Shown here: piece by piece, positions 55,383 through 64,000 of the stretch | How the letters are laid out: every line of letters starts with the position of its first letter | How positions within the stretch are numbered: position 1 is the first letter of the stretch | DNA from: Paracoccus tibetensis | GTDB taxonomy: Bacteria; Pseudomonadota; Alphaproteobacteria; Rhodobacterales; Rhodobacteraceae | Direction: 5' to 3' | DNA length: 64,000 nucleotides | Assembly: GCF_900102505.1 (NCBI RefSeq) | Contig: NZ_FMVT01000001.1 | Span: 372,001 to 436,000, forward strand | Notes under the pieces: generated by a model | Seen by the model: only the letters and a program-made list of their open reading frames with translations | Told to the model about the DNA's origin: nothing | Databases searched by the model: none | Position numbers and translations under genes: made by a program

Positions 55383-56828
55383 ATGGTCTCGCGTGTCATT
55401 CCGGTAGACGACTTCGATCTGGTGGTTTTCGGCGCCACGGGCGATCTGGCCCGTCGCAAGATCCTGCCCGGCCTCTACCGCCGCTTCACAGCCGGGCAGA
55501 TCCCGGCCAGCGCCCGCATCATCGGCGCGGCCCGGACCGAGCAGGACGACGACGCCTTCCGCAGCGACGCCCGCGCGGCCATCTGCGAATTCGGCGGCGC
55601 ACCCCGGGACGAGGCGAGGATCGACGACTTCCTGAACCTGCTGGGCTATGTCGCCATCGACGCCAAGGGCGAGGGCGGCTGGTCCGAGCTGAAGTCGCGG
55701 ATGCGGCCCGGCACCGTCCATGCCTTCTACTTCTCGGTCGCCCCCGCGCTCTTCGGCGACATCGCCGAGCGGCTGGCGACCAACGGCATCGCGGATGCCG
55801 AAAGCCGGGTGGTGGTGGAAAAGCCCTTCGGCCGCGACCTTGCCAGCGCCCGGGCGCTGAACGAGACGCTGGCGCGCCATTTCACCGAGGCGCAGATCTA
55901 CCGGATCGACCACTACCTGGGGAAGGAGACCGTCCAGAACCTGATGGCGGTGCGCTTCGCGAACATCCTCTTCGAGCCGCTGTGGAACTCGCAATACGTC
56001 GACCACGTCCAGATCACCGTCGCCGAAACGGTGGGCGTGGCCGGGCGCGGCAGCTATTACGACAAGTCCGGCGCAATCCGGGATATGGTCCAGAACCACA
56101 TGATGCAGCTCCTCTGCCTCATCGCGATGGAGCCGCCGTACCATTTCGACCCGGACGCGGTCAGGGACGAGAAGCTCAAGGTCATCCGCGCCCTGCAGGC
56201 GGTGCCGCCGGCGGACATCGTGCGCGGCCAGTACCGGGGCGCCGACGCCGATTACCTGACCGACGCCGAGGACCCCAACTCGCGCACCGAGAGCTATGTC
56301 GCGATGAAGGTCTGCATCTCGAACTGGCGCTGGCAAGGCACGCCCTTCTACCTGCGGACAGGCAAGAAGCTGCGCGCCCGCACCTCCGAGATCGCGATCA
56401 CCTTCAAGGAGCCGCCGCATTCCATCTTCGACGACAGCGGCAGCCCGCGCGCCAACCAGCTTGTCATTCGCCTGCAACCCAACGAGGGCATGAACCTCAA
56501 GGTGATGATCAAGGAGCCGGGGCCGGGAGGGATGCGGCTGGTGCAGGTGCCGCTGGACATGTCCTTCGCCGACGCGCTCGGCTCGGACGGCGCGGACATG
56601 CCCGACGCCTACGAGCGGCTGATCATGGACGTGATCCGCGGCAACCAGACCCTCTTCATGCGCGGGGACGAGGTCGAGGCGGCCTGGGCCTGGACCGACC
56701 CGATCATCAAGGCCTGGGAGGACGGCAAGCACCGGCCCGAGCCCTATGACCCCGGATCCTCGGGACCCGAGGAAGCGTTGCGCCTGATGCATCGCGACAA
56801 CCGGCGATGGAGGGAGATCCGCTCATGA
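55383..56828 (+). CDS. zwf: Glucose-6-phosphate 1-dehydrogenase
   Basis: First step of the Entner-Doudoroff and oxidative pentose phosphate routes, giving NAD(P)H. The 481-residue product has the coenzyme motif GATGDLARRK (17-26) and the active-site block RIDHYLGKE (174-182). AAGGAGG precedes the ATG. Its stop overlaps pgl by four bases. With pgl and pgi it forms the front end of the Entner-Doudoroff pathway, matching the frc fructose importer nearby. Confidence 0.98.
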   Translation: MVSRVIPVDDFDLVVFGATGDLARRKILPGLYRRFTAGQIPASARIIGAARTEQDDDAFRSDARAAICEFGGAPRDEARIDDFLNLLGYVAIDAKGEGGWSELKSRMRPGTVHAFYFSVAPALFGDIAERLATNGIADAESRVVVEKPFGRDLASARALNETLARHFTEAQIYRIDHYLGKETVQNLMAVRFANILFEPLWNSQYVDHVQITVAETVGVAGRGSYYDKSGAIRDMVQNHMMQLLCLIAMEPPYHFDPDAVRDEKLKVIRALQAVPPADIVRGQYRGADADYLTDAEDPNSRTESYVAMKVCISNWRWQGTPFYLRTGKKLRARTSEIAITFKEPPHSIFDDSGSPRANQLVIRLQPNEGMNLKVMIKEPGPGGMRLVQVPLDMSFADALGSDGADMPDAYERLIMDVIRGNQTLFMRGDEVEAAWAWTDPIIKAWEDGKHRPEPYDPGSSGPEEALRLMHRDNRRWREIRS

Positions 56829-57502
56829 CGATGGAATTCTGCGAATACCCCGACCGCGAGATGCTGGCCCTGTCGCTGGCCGACCGCATGGCCTCGCAAT
56901 TGGCGCAGCACCTGCGCGCGAACGATCACGCAACGCTCTGCGTGCCCGGCGGCACCTCGCCCATGCCGGTCTTCGAGACGCTGTCGGGCGCCGACCTGGA
57001 CTGGGGCCGCGTGACGGTGATGCTGGGCGACGAGCGGTGGGTGGACGGAGAGCACAAGCGCTCGAACAGCCGGCTCTTGCGGCGGCACCTTCTCAAGGAC
57101 AAGGCGGCGGCGGCGGAGTATATCGACCTCTACACCGGCGATCCCCAGCCCGAGGACGCGGCCGAGGCGCTGGCGGCCCGCATTGCCCCGCACCTGCCGC
57201 TGACCGTCCTGCTGCTCGGGATGGGCAACGACATGCACACGGCAAGCCTCTTTCCAGGCGGCGACCGTCTGGCCGAGGCGCTGGCGACGGACGCCCCCCC
57301 GGTCATGGCGATCCGCGCCGAGGGCGCCGAGGAGCCGCGCATCACCCTGACGCGCCCGGTCCTGGCCAATGCCATCAACATCCATGTCCTGATCACCGGT
57401 CCCGAGAAGCGCGAGGCGCTGGAGCGGGCCGCGAGGCTGGACCCCCTGGAGGCGCCGATCCGCGCCTTCCTCGACGCCGCGACCGTCCACTGGGCCGAAT
57501 GA
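56825..57502 (+). CDS. pgl: 6-phosphogluconolactonase
   Basis: Product of 225 residues of the DevB/SOL type, with VPGGTSPMPVFE near the N-terminus and LGDERWVDGEHKRSNSRLL. It hydrolyses the lactone made by Zwf. ATGA overlap with zwf; pgi starts 11 bases after its stop. Confidence 0.95.
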   Translation: MTMEFCEYPDREMLALSLADRMASQLAQHLRANDHATLCVPGGTSPMPVFETLSGADLDWGRVTVMLGDERWVDGEHKRSNSRLLRRHLLKDKAAAAEYIDLYTGDPQPEDAAEALAARIAPHLPLTVLLLGMGNDMHTASLFPGGDRLAEALATDAPPVMAIRAEGAEEPRITLTRPVLANAINIHVLITGPEKREALERAARLDPLEAPIRAFLDAATVHWAE

Positions 57503-57513
57503 GGTTTGCCTGA

Positions 57514-59121
57514 ATGACCGAGATCTGGAACCGCCTGAAGGACCACCGCAAGACCCAAGGCGAGGCGCGCATCGAGGCGCTGTTCGCCGATCCCTCGCGG
57601 GCCGAGGCCTTCTCGGCCGAGGCGGACGGGCTGGTCTTCGACTATTCCAAGACGATGATCGACGCGGGCGCGCGCGATCTGCTGCTGGATCTGGCGCGCG
57701 GCGCGGATGTCGAGGCGCGGCGCGAGGCGATGTTCACCGGCGCCAAGATCAACGAGACCGAGGGCCGCGCGGTCCTGCACACGGCGCTGCGGAACCTCGC
57801 CGGCAGCGTGATGGTCGACGGGGCCGAGGTGATGGACGAGGTGCGCGCCACCCATGCCCGCATGACGGACTTCGCGCGGGCGGTGCGGGATGGCAGCTTC
57901 GCCGGGCAGGGCGGTGCGATCACCGATGTGGTGAACATCGGCATCGGCGGCTCGGACCTTGGGCCCGCGATGGCGGCGCTGGCGCTGGCGCCCTATCATG
58001 ACGGCCCGCGCACGCATTTCGTCAGCAACGTCGACGGGGCGGATATCGCCGACACGCTGAAGGAGCTGGATCCGGCGACGACGCTGGTGATCGTGGCCTC
58101 CAAGACCTTCACCACCATCGAGACGATGACCAACGCCAGGACGGCGCGGGACTGGATGGGGAAGGCGGTCGCCGATCCCGGCGCGCAGTTCGTGGCGCTG
58201 TCCTCGGCGGCGGGCAAGGCGGCCGAGTTCGGCATCGACGAGAGCCGCGTCTTTGGCTTCGAGGATTGGGTTGGCGGGCGCTATTCCATGTGGGGTCCGA
58301 TCGGGCTGTCGCTGATGCTGGCCGTCGCGCCGGAGCGGTTCGACGAGTTCCTCGCCGGCGGCGCGGCGATGGACGCGCATTTCCGGGGCGCGCCGCTGGA
58401 GGCGAACCTGCCGGTGCTGCTGGCGCTGGTCGGGATCTGGCACCACCAGGTCTGCGGCTATCCGACCCGCGCGGTGCTGCCCTATGACAACCGCCTGATG
58501 CGCCTGCCGGCCTATCTGCAGCAGCTGGAGATGGAGAGCAACGGCAAGCGCGTGGCGATGGACGGCAGCGACCTGGCGGTGGTCTCGGGGCCGGTGGTCT
58601 GGGGCGAGCCGGGCACGAATGGCCAGCACGCCTTCTACCAGCTGATCCATCAGGGCACGGTCCCCGTGCCCTGCGAGTTCATCCTGGCCGCGAAGGGCCA
58701 CGAGCCCGATCTGGCCCATCACCACATCCTGCTGGCGGCCAACTGCCTCGCGCAGTCCGAGGCGCTGATGCGCGGGCGTTCGCTGGACGAGGCGCGGGCG
58801 CTGATGGCGGCGAAGGGGCTGACGGGCGCCGAGCTGGACCGGCAGGCGCGGCACCGGGTGTTCCCGGGCAACCGCCCCTCGACCACGCTGCTGCTGGAGC
58901 AGCTGACGCCCTTCGCGCTTGGGCAGATCGTGGCGCTCTACGAGCACCGGGTCTTCGTCGAGGGGGTGATCCTGGGGATCAACAGTTTCGATCAATGGGG
59001 GGTCGAGCTGGGCAAGGAGCTGGCGCTGAAGGTCGAGCCGCTGCTGAAGGGCGAGGCGGCGGAGGGGCATGACCCCTCGACCGAGCGGCTGGCCGGGATG
59101 ATCCGGTCCTTGCGCGCCTGA
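57514..59121 (+). CDS. pgi: Glucose-6-phosphate isomerase
   Basis: Interconverts glucose 6-phosphate and fructose 6-phosphate. The 535-residue product is full length, with [24 protein letters not shown], the catalytic Glu region MESNGKRV and the signature GVELGKELA near the C-terminus. Third gene of zwf-pgl-pgi; it connects imported fructose to Zwf. Confidence 0.98.
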   Translation: MTEIWNRLKDHRKTQGEARIEALFADPSRAEAFSAEADGLVFDYSKTMIDAGARDLLLDLARGADVEARREAMFTGAKINETEGRAVLHTALRNLAGSVMVDGAEVMDEVRATHARMTDFARAVRDGSFAGQGGAITDVVNIGIGGSDLGPAMAALALAPYHDGPRTHFVSNVDGADIADTLKELDPATTLVIVASKTFTTIETMTNARTARDWMGKAVADPGAQFVALSSAAGKAAEFGIDESRVFGFEDWVGGRYSMWGPIGLSLMLAVAPERFDEFLAGGAAMDAHFRGAPLEANLPVLLALVGIWHHQVCGYPTRAVLPYDNRLMRLPAYLQQLEMESNGKRVAMDGSDLAVVSGPVVWGEPGTNGQHAFYQLIHQGTVPVPCEFILAAKGHEPDLAHHHILLAANCLAQSEALMRGRSLDEARALMAAKGLTGAELDRQARHRVFPGNRPSTTLLLEQLTPFALGQIVALYEHRVFVEGVILGINSFDQWGVELGKELALKVEPLLKGEAAEGHDPSTERLAGMIRSLRA

Positions 59122-59130
59122 GCGGCGCGC

Positions 59131-59186
59131 GGGGCAGGGGGGCGCTGCCCCCCGTCCCTGCGGGACTCCCCCCCGGGATATTTCCG
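59131..59186. repeat. GC-rich hairpin repeat, copy 3 (inverted), between pgi and ftsY
   Basis: GGGGGGC (59137-59143) pairs with GCCCCCC (59147-59153); further C-runs lead into CCCGGGATATTTCC, the reverse complement of the A/T block of copies 1 and 2. It may serve as the pgi transcript end. Confidence 0.65.
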
Positions 59187-59259
59187 GACCGAAGCAGGGG
59201 CGGCTTTTCCTTGGAGCGGCGGCGCTGTAGGGTCGCGGGCCAAAGTGAAAGGTCGGATC

Positions 59260-60282
59260 ATGGCGTTCTTCTCCAAACTGCGCGAGCGGCTGACGCGGTC
59301 TTCCTCGAAGATCGGGGAGGGGCTGGACGGGATCGTCGCCGAGGCTCCGGCCGCGGCGCCGGCCGCAGTCGAGGCGCCTGCGGCGACCGGGCTGGTCGGG
59401 CGGCTCTTCGGGCGGGCCCCGAGCGCGGTGGAGGAGCCGCGGCGGGCGCTGGACGACGAGATGCTGGAGGAGCTGGAGGACATGCTGGTCCAGGCCGACC
59501 TGGGCGTCGACACGGCGCTGCGGGTCACGGCCAACATCGCCGAGGGGCGGATGGGCCGGCGCGTCTCTGCGACCGAGCTGAAGGAGCTGCTGGCGGCCGA
59601 GATCGCGCGGATCATGGCGCCGGTCGCGCGGCCCCTGCCGCTTTATCCCAGAAAGCCGCAGGTGGTGCTGGTCGTCGGCGTCAACGGCGCCGGCAAGACC
59701 ACCACCATCGGCAAGCTGGCGAGCCAGTTCCGCGCGGCGGGCAAGAGCGTCGTGATCGCCGCGGGCGACACCTTCCGGGCGGCCGCGGTCGAGCAGCTGC
59801 AGGTCTGGGGGCAGCGGGCCGGGGTGCCGGTGATGGTGGCGCCGCAGGGCTCGGACCCTGCGAGCCTTGCCTATGACGCGATGGTGCGGGCCGAGGCCGA
59901 CGGGGCCGATCTTCTGATGATCGACACCGCCGGGCGGCTGCAGAACCGGCAGGACCTGATGGAGGAGCTGGCCAAGATCGTCCGGGTCATCCGCAAGAAG
60001 GACCCCGAGGCGCCGCACAACACGCTGCTGGTGCTGGATGCGACGACCGGCCAGAACGCGCTGAACCAGGTCGAGACCTTCCGCAAGCTGGCCGATGTCT
60101 CGGGCCTGGTGATGACCAAGCTCGACGGGACCGCGCGGGGCGGGGTGTTGGTGGCGCTGGCCGACCGCTTCGGCCTGCCGATCCATGCCATCGGCGTCGG
60201 CGAGCAGATCGACGATCTGGACGCCTTCGACGCCGGGGACTTCGCGCGCGCCCTCGTCGGGCTGGAGGACGCGCGCGCCTAG
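59260..60282 (+). CDS. ftsY: Signal recognition particle receptor FtsY
   Basis: SRP GTPase of 340 residues that docks ribosome-SRP complexes at the inner membrane. A short Ala/Glu-rich A domain (1-60) precedes the N domain. G1 is [10 protein letters not shown] (140-149), followed by DTAGRLQNR and [10 protein letters not shown]. The ATG at 59260 has AAAGG upstream and is preferred to a GTG at 59245. Its TAG stop is in the palindrome CTAG shared with the convergent Hint gene. Confidence 0.97.
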   Translation: MAFFSKLRERLTRSSSKIGEGLDGIVAEAPAAAPAAVEAPAATGLVGRLFGRAPSAVEEPRRALDDEMLEELEDMLVQADLGVDTALRVTANIAEGRMGRRVSATELKELLAAEIARIMAPVARPLPLYPRKPQVVLVVGVNGAGKTTTIGKLASQFRAAGKSVVIAAGDTFRAAAVEQLQVWGQRAGVPVMVAPQGSDPASLAYDAMVRAEADGADLLMIDTAGRLQNRQDLMEELAKIVRVIRKKDPEAPHNTLLVLDATTGQNALNQVETFRKLADVSGLVMTKLDGTARGGVLVALADRFGLPIHAIGVGEQIDDLDAFDAGDFARALVGLEDARA

Positions 60283-61643
60283 GCCTCTGCCGCGTCCAGC
60301 GCGCCGGTGCGGGACGGCGGCTGCGGGTCGCCCTCGACCAGGTGGCGGCGCGGGTTCTTCAGGTGCCGCTCGACCAGCGCGCGGACGGCCCGTCCGGGCG
60401 GCAGCGGGCGTGCGGGCGCGATCTCCTCGGGCACCACCAGCGCACGGACCTCGGCGCGCGCGGCGGCGTCGAAGGCGCGCAGGGCCATCGGGCCGGGCAG
60501 CAGGCTCTCGGTCCAGGCGCCTTCCGCGACGAGCACGTGATGCGCCGCAAGCAGCAGGTGCCAGTAGGCGACGCCGTCGCTGTCGCGGATGACCGCGATG
60601 CCGGGTAGCCCCGCCAGCAGCCGCGCGGGCACCAGCACTTCAGGCGCGTCGAACATCCGCTGCACGATGGGCGAGCGCAGCAGCACGCGGTGCTGGGGCG
60701 AGACGGTCAGGTCGCGCACAGGCTGTCCGGGGCCGAGGGCGCCCGCGGCGATGCGGATCGGGCGCTGGTTCGGCGCGAGGTCGAGATCGGCACGCGCGAG
60801 CCGGCGATGACCCACCCAGAGCAGCGGCTGCAGGCCGCCGTCGCGGGTCACGACCGAGTCGCCGGGCCGCAGGCTTTCCACTGGTCGCGGCCCCGACGCC
60901 GTCAGGATGAGCGTGCCAGACGCGAAGCAGACCGAGCCGCCGGGGGGCGGGTCGGGCGTTGGGTCCGGCGTCGGGTCCGGGTCCGGCGGCGGTGGCGGAG
61001 GTGGCGGGTCCGGCACCGGATCGGGCGTCGGGTCCGGCGGCGGCGGCGGTGGAGGGGGCGGAGGCGGCGGTTCCGGCACCGGGTCGGGCGGCGGTGGCGG
61101 TGGTGGTGGTGGCGGCGGCGGCGGAGGCGGAGGCGGGGCCTCGATCATGGTCAGGAAGGGATACGCCTCCGACACGTTGATGGTTTGCATCCAGCGGACG
61201 GTCAGTGTCGGGTTGAACGTCCCCATCGTGCCCTGCGCGTTGGGGATCGGCAGGATGATGACCGAGAAGCGGTCTCCCATGATCGGGCCGGCCGAGACGT
61301 TGTCCGGTACGAGTTGGCGCGGGAACATGGCGAAGAAGTCGTTGCCATTGCTGTCCCGCAGAAGCGCGCCGCGGGCGAAGCCGAGCTGCGTGCCCTCGGT
61401 GAGCACGCTGGCGGAACTTCCGAAGCCGATCGGCGTGTCGGCGGCGACCGTCTGCTGTGTCTCGATCGGAACAGCCAACCCGCTGTCGAAGCGGTTGTCG
61501 TCGTCGCGCAGCAGCAGCGTGCTGAGCTGGGGGTCGGTCAACGTGATGTTGCGCGGCGACGGCGCGGACCAAGGCACCTCCGTGTTGTTGGACGCGCTCG
61601 GTATCCTCGTGCTCAGCGTCAGGATCGTGAACTGCCACAGCAT
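60279..61643 (-). CDS. Hint-domain protein with poly-proline linker
   Basis: Product of 454 residues. The N-terminal 168 form a beta-rich domain without a clear signal peptide. A linker at about 170-234 contains proline runs of 17, 12 and 8 residues separated by D-P-x-P units. A Hint (hedgehog/intein) domain follows (CFASGTLILTASGPRPVESLRPGD from about 239; SPQHRVLL). The Cys and His are those expected for self-processing, and such Hint proteins are common, probably secreted, in Rhodobacterales. GAGGGG lies eight bases before the ATG at 61643. A CtrA-type box is upstream. Confidence 0.87.
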   Translation of the reverse strand: MLWQFTILTLSTRIPSASNNTEVPWSAPSPRNITLTDPQLSTLLLRDDDNRFDSGLAVPIETQQTVAADTPIGFGSSASVLTEGTQLGFARGALLRDSNGNDFFAMFPRQLVPDNVSAGPIMGDRFSVIILPIPNAQGTMGTFNPTLTVRWMQTINVSEAYPFLTMIEAPPPPPPPPPPPPPPPPPDPVPEPPPPPPPPPPPPDPTPDPVPDPPPPPPPPDPDPTPDPTPDPPPGGSVCFASGTLILTASGPRPVESLRPGDSVVTRDGGLQPLLWVGHRRLARADLDLAPNQRPIRIAAGALGPGQPVRDLTVSPQHRVLLRSPIVQRMFDAPEVLVPARLLAGLPGIAVIRDSDGVAYWHLLLAAHHVLVAEGAWTESLLPGPMALRAFDAAARAEVRALVVPEEIAPARPLPPGRAVRALVERHLKNPRRHLVEGDPQPPSRTGALDAAEA

Positions 61644-61723
61644 TCTGCTGCCCCTCATACGTGGCGGCCGCGTGCGGCACCCTGCAGCCGACGCGTTCCT
61701 TGACGAGGGGTTAATGCAAACAG

Positions 61724-61740
61724 GTTAACGCTAGGTTAAC
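61724..61740 (-). promoter_or_regulatory. CtrA-type box upstream of the Hint gene
   Basis: TTAA (61725-61728) and TTAA (61736-61739) are separated by exactly seven bases, each followed or preceded by C/G as in the CtrA consensus TTAA-N7-TTAAC. It lies about 80-95 bases upstream of the Hint start and overlaps the 3' end of the AraC gene. Confidence 0.6.
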
Positions 61741-62729
61741 GAAGAAGAACTTGCCGCTCCGGAGGCCGTCGCGGTGCCGCGTTCGCGATAGGGGGTGCTG
61801 CCATACTGGGCGCGGTAGCACTTGGAGAAATGCGACGGGCTGGAGAAGCCCGAGGCGAGCGCGACCTCGATGATCGACATCTCGGTCTGCATCAGCAGGT
61901 TGCGCGCCCGCGCGAGCCGCGTCTCCATGTAGTAGCGCTTGGGGCTGCGGTTGAGATAGCGGCGGAACAGCCGCTCGAGCTGCCGGGTGGACATGCCGGC
62001 ATCCTGGGCCAGCTGCGCGGGGCTGATCGGGTCCTCGAGATTGGCCTCCATCCGGGCGATGACGGCGGCCAGCCTCGGATGGCGCACGCCGATCCGCATC
62101 GGGATCGACAGGCGCTGGCTGTCTTGGTCGGTGCGGATCGCGGTGTGCAGCATCTGGTCGGCGACGTCGGCCGCCAGCGCGTCGCCATGCGACTCGGCGA
62201 TCAGGTGCAGCATCAGGTCGATCGAGCTGGTCCCCCCCGCCGCCGTCAGCCGGTTGCCGTCATGCACGAAGACCGAGCGGTAGAGGTCCACTTCGGGGAA
62301 AGCCTCGGCGAAGCCGTCGTGGTTCTCCCAGTGGATCGTGGACTTGCGCCCCTCGAGCAGCCCCGCCTCGGCCAGGATCCAGGCGCCCGTGCAGACCGCG
62401 CCCATGCTGCCCCCGCCGCGGGCCTGCCGGCGCAGCCAGGACAGCACCGGCCGCGTCGCCTCACGCGCGATCTCGGTGCCGCCGCAGACGATCACCACCT
62501 CGTCCCGGCCGGCCACCGCATCGCCGTCGAGGCCCCCGTCCACCAGCACCCGGCTGCCGTTCGAGCAGGTCGCCATGTCGCCGCGCGGACCCACCAGCCG
62601 CCATTCGTAGAGCGGCTTGCCCGCGGCGCGGTTCGCCAGCCGCAAGGGCTCGATCGCGGCCGTGAAGGGCAGCATCGTGAAGCGGTCCAGCAGAAGGAAG
62701 GTGAAGCGGCGGGGCTTGTCAGATGGCAT
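61731..62729 (-). CDS. GlxA-family AraC-type transcriptional regulator
   Basis: Product of 332 residues. Residues about 8-190 form a DJ-1/PfpI-like amidotransferase-type sensor domain (GAVCTGAWILAEAGLLEGR, with the nucleophile-elbow Cys). Residues about 220-320 form two AraC helix-turn-helix units (SPAQLAQDAGMSTRQLERLFRRYL; IIEVALASGFSSPSHFSKCYR). This layout is shared by glycine betaine regulators such as GbdR, but the effector is not evident. The ATG at 62729 gives the normal N-terminus; no strong ribosome site is visible. Confidence 0.88.
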   Translation of the reverse strand: MPSDKPRRFTFLLLDRFTMLPFTAAIEPLRLANRAAGKPLYEWRLVGPRGDMATCSNGSRVLVDGGLDGDAVAGRDEVVIVCGGTEIAREATRPVLSWLRRQARGGGSMGAVCTGAWILAEAGLLEGRKSTIHWENHDGFAEAFPEVDLYRSVFVHDGNRLTAAGGTSSIDLMLHLIAESHGDALAADVADQMLHTAIRTDQDSQRLSIPMRIGVRHPRLAAVIARMEANLEDPISPAQLAQDAGMSTRQLERLFRRYLNRSPKRYYMETRLARARNLLMQTEMSIIEVALASGFSSPSHFSKCYRAQYGSTPYRERGTATASGAASSSSLT

Positions 62730-62875
62730 GAGGCTGTCCGGGTGCGTGTTCCGCCTTCGACCCAAACAGGGAAACGGCGTCTGCGGCAAGAGGGGGCGCG
62801 CCCGCGCGCTGCAAAGCCTTCCCTCAGCGGCGCGGCACCGCTATAGCTCTGCCACTGCATTTTCAGGAGAGACAC

Positions 62876-64000
62876 ATGACGCAGGATATCCGCACCCCCG
62901 CCGCCACCCAAAGCTGGGACAAGGCCGGCTGGCGCGCCTATCCGCGCGTCCAGATGCCGGACTATACCGATCCCGCCGCACTGGCCGCGGTCGAGGACCA
63001 GCTGCGCCGCTACCCGCCCTTGGTCTTCGCCGGCGAGGCGCGCCGCCTCAAGGCGCAGCTGGCCGATGCCGCCGCCGGCCGCGCCTTCCTGCTGCAGGGC
63101 GGCGACTGCGCGGAAAGCTTCAGCGAGTTCAGTGCCGACAACATCCGCGACACGTTCAAGGTGCTGCTGCAGATGGCGGTCGTGCTGACCTGGGGCGCGC
63201 AGATGCCAGTGGTCAAGGTCGGCCGGATGGCGGGCCAGTTCGCCAAGCCCCGCAGCGCCCCGACCGAGATGCTGGAGGGGGTCGAGCTGCCCTCGTACCG
63301 CGGCGACATCATCAACGGCTTCGACTTCACCCCCGAGGCGCGCATCCCCGATCCGCAGCGGATGCTGGCCGCCTACACGCAGGCGGCGGCCTCGCTGAAC
63401 CTGCTGCGCGCCTTCTCGACCGGCGGGTTCGCCGACATGCACCGCGTCCAGAGCTGGATCGCCGATTTCGTCGGCGGCCCGGAGGCGGCGAAGTATCGCG
63501 ACATCGCCGGCCGGATCAGCGACGCGATGGCCTTCATGCAGGCGGCCGGCGTCAACTCGGACACGGCGCACCAGCTGTCCAAAGTCGATTTCTACACCAG
63601 CCATGAGGCGCTGCTGCTGGAATACGAAGAGGCGCTGGCCCGTGTGGACAGCACCACCGGCCTGCCCATCGCCGGCTCGGGCCACATGATCTGGATCGGC
63701 GACCGCACCCGCCAGCCGGACGGCGCGCATGTCGAGTTCTGCCGCGGGGTCCAGAACCCCATCGGCCTCAAATGCGGCCCGACCACCACGGCCGAGGATC
63801 TCAAGGTCCTGATGGCCAAGCTGAACCCCGAGAACGAGGCCGGCCGGCTGACCCTGATCGCGCGCTTCGGGGCGGGCAAGGTCGGCGATCACCTGCCGCG
63901 CCTGATCCAGACGGTCCGGGCCGAGGGCGCGAACGTGCTGTGGACCTGCGACCCGATGCACGGCAACGTCATCAAGTCCTCGACCGGCTACAAGACGCGG
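62876..64000 (+). CDS. aroG: Class II DAHP synthase, 3' end cut by window edge
   Basis: First step of the shikimate pathway, joining phosphoenolpyruvate and erythrose 4-phosphate. The plant/class II sequence shows in [20 protein letters not shown] (75-82, with metal-ligand Cys78), [13 protein letters not shown] and [16 protein letters not shown] precedes the ATG. 375 codons are present of about 455, and the frame is still open at the edge. Confidence 0.96.
   Translation, partial: MTQDIRTPAATQSWDKAGWRAYPRVQMPDYTDPAALAAVEDQLRRYPPLVFAGEARRLKAQLADAAAGRAFLLQGGDCAESFSEFSADNIRDTFKVLLQMAVVLTWGAQMPVVKVGRMAGQFAKPRSAPTEMLEGVELPSYRGDIINGFDFTPEARIPDPQRMLAAYTQAAASLNLLRAFSTGGFADMHRVQSWIADFVGGPEAAKYRDIAGRISDAMAFMQAAGVNSDTAHQLSKVDFYTSHEALLLEYEEALARVDSTTGLPIAGSGHMIWIGDRTRQPDGAHVEFCRGVQNPIGLKCGPTTTAEDLKVLMAKLNPENEAGRLTLIARFGAGKVGDHLPRLIQTVRAEGANVLWTCDPMHGNVIKSSTGYKTR

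Noticed and set aside
57130..60186. A 1018-residue open frame antisense to pgl, pgi and ftsY, and similar long antisense frames at 17998-20874, 48072-50216 and 52682-54721
   Set aside because: High third-position GC opens the opposite strand. These frames are His/Arg/Gln/Gly-rich shadows of clearly recognised genes with no domain of their own.
60955..61140. Short tandem repeats resembling a repeat array
   Set aside because: They are Pro/Asp codons of the Hint-protein linker, with no regular spacer; not CRISPR or an integrated element.

Overview
The window is high-GC DNA with short gaps, many ATGA-type start/stop overlaps and no sign of phage or insertion sequences. It reads as a chromosomal segment of an alphaproteobacterium of the order Rhodobacterales (Paracoccus/Rhodobacter-like). 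The grounds are gene content (phaZ/phaC/phaP, frcRBCA, zwf-pgl-pgi, class II DAHP synthase, a Hint-domain protein, a Rhodobacterales-type PIN protein) and the regulatory sites: a CtrA-type TTAA-N7-TTAA box, PhaR-type CTGC-N3-GCAG boxes and a CceR-like operator at zwf. Species cannot be fixed from the sequence alone.

Layout. 1-11.2 kb: purB (cut by the left edge), a small membrane protein, a YihY-type protein, an SMR pump, a two-gene MotA/MotB-like stator pair, chaC, a DUF2125-type protein, tyrC-hisC and rpsD. 11.2-15.5 kb: a fructose importer (frcBCA) with a divergent ROK regulator. 15.5-20.7 kb: an MFS pump, a FrnE-like oxidoreductase, a cold-shock gene, thrS and an ABHD10-like hydrolase. 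20.7-25.5 kb: polyhydroxyalkanoate genes phaZ, phaC (unusually long) and phaP, with two operator-like boxes at the phaP promoter, then a 52-residue zinc-ribbon gene.

25.6-43.6 kb is the most distinctive part: about 18 kb, all on the minus strand. It holds a PQQ alcohol dehydrogenase with its cytochrome c, an XoxJ-like periplasmic protein, and a PQQ-associated ABC module (binding protein, beta-propeller, ATPase, ABC-2 permease). It also holds an acyl-CoA ligase, a ThDP lyase-like enzyme, an acyl-CoA dehydrogenase, a kinase-like phosphotransferase, a DUF6285-type protein, an SDR, a quinone oxidoreductase, an AldA-type aldehyde dehydrogenase and a FCD-GntR regulator. A 20-bp partly palindromic sequence (core ATTC-N-GAA) lies just upstream of four of these transcription units, including gntR itself. 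I infer one regulon that oxidises an unknown alcohol to an acid, activates it to a CoA ester and breaks it down. The dehydrogenase has the Asp-x-Asp associated with lanthanide enzymes but lacks the vicinal Cys pair usual for the family.

43.8-64 kb is mostly housekeeping: tRNA-Glu, gatCA, a lipoprotein, an AmpD-like amidase, rnpB, rpmG, an isoquinoline oxidoreductase-type molybdoenzyme with a MocA-like protein, the 5-oxoprolinase genes pxpBCA, an RlmI-like methyltransferase with a PIN protein, zwf-pgl-pgi, ftsY, a secreted-type Hint protein with poly-proline tracts, a GlxA-type AraC regulator, and a class II DAHP synthase cut by the right edge.
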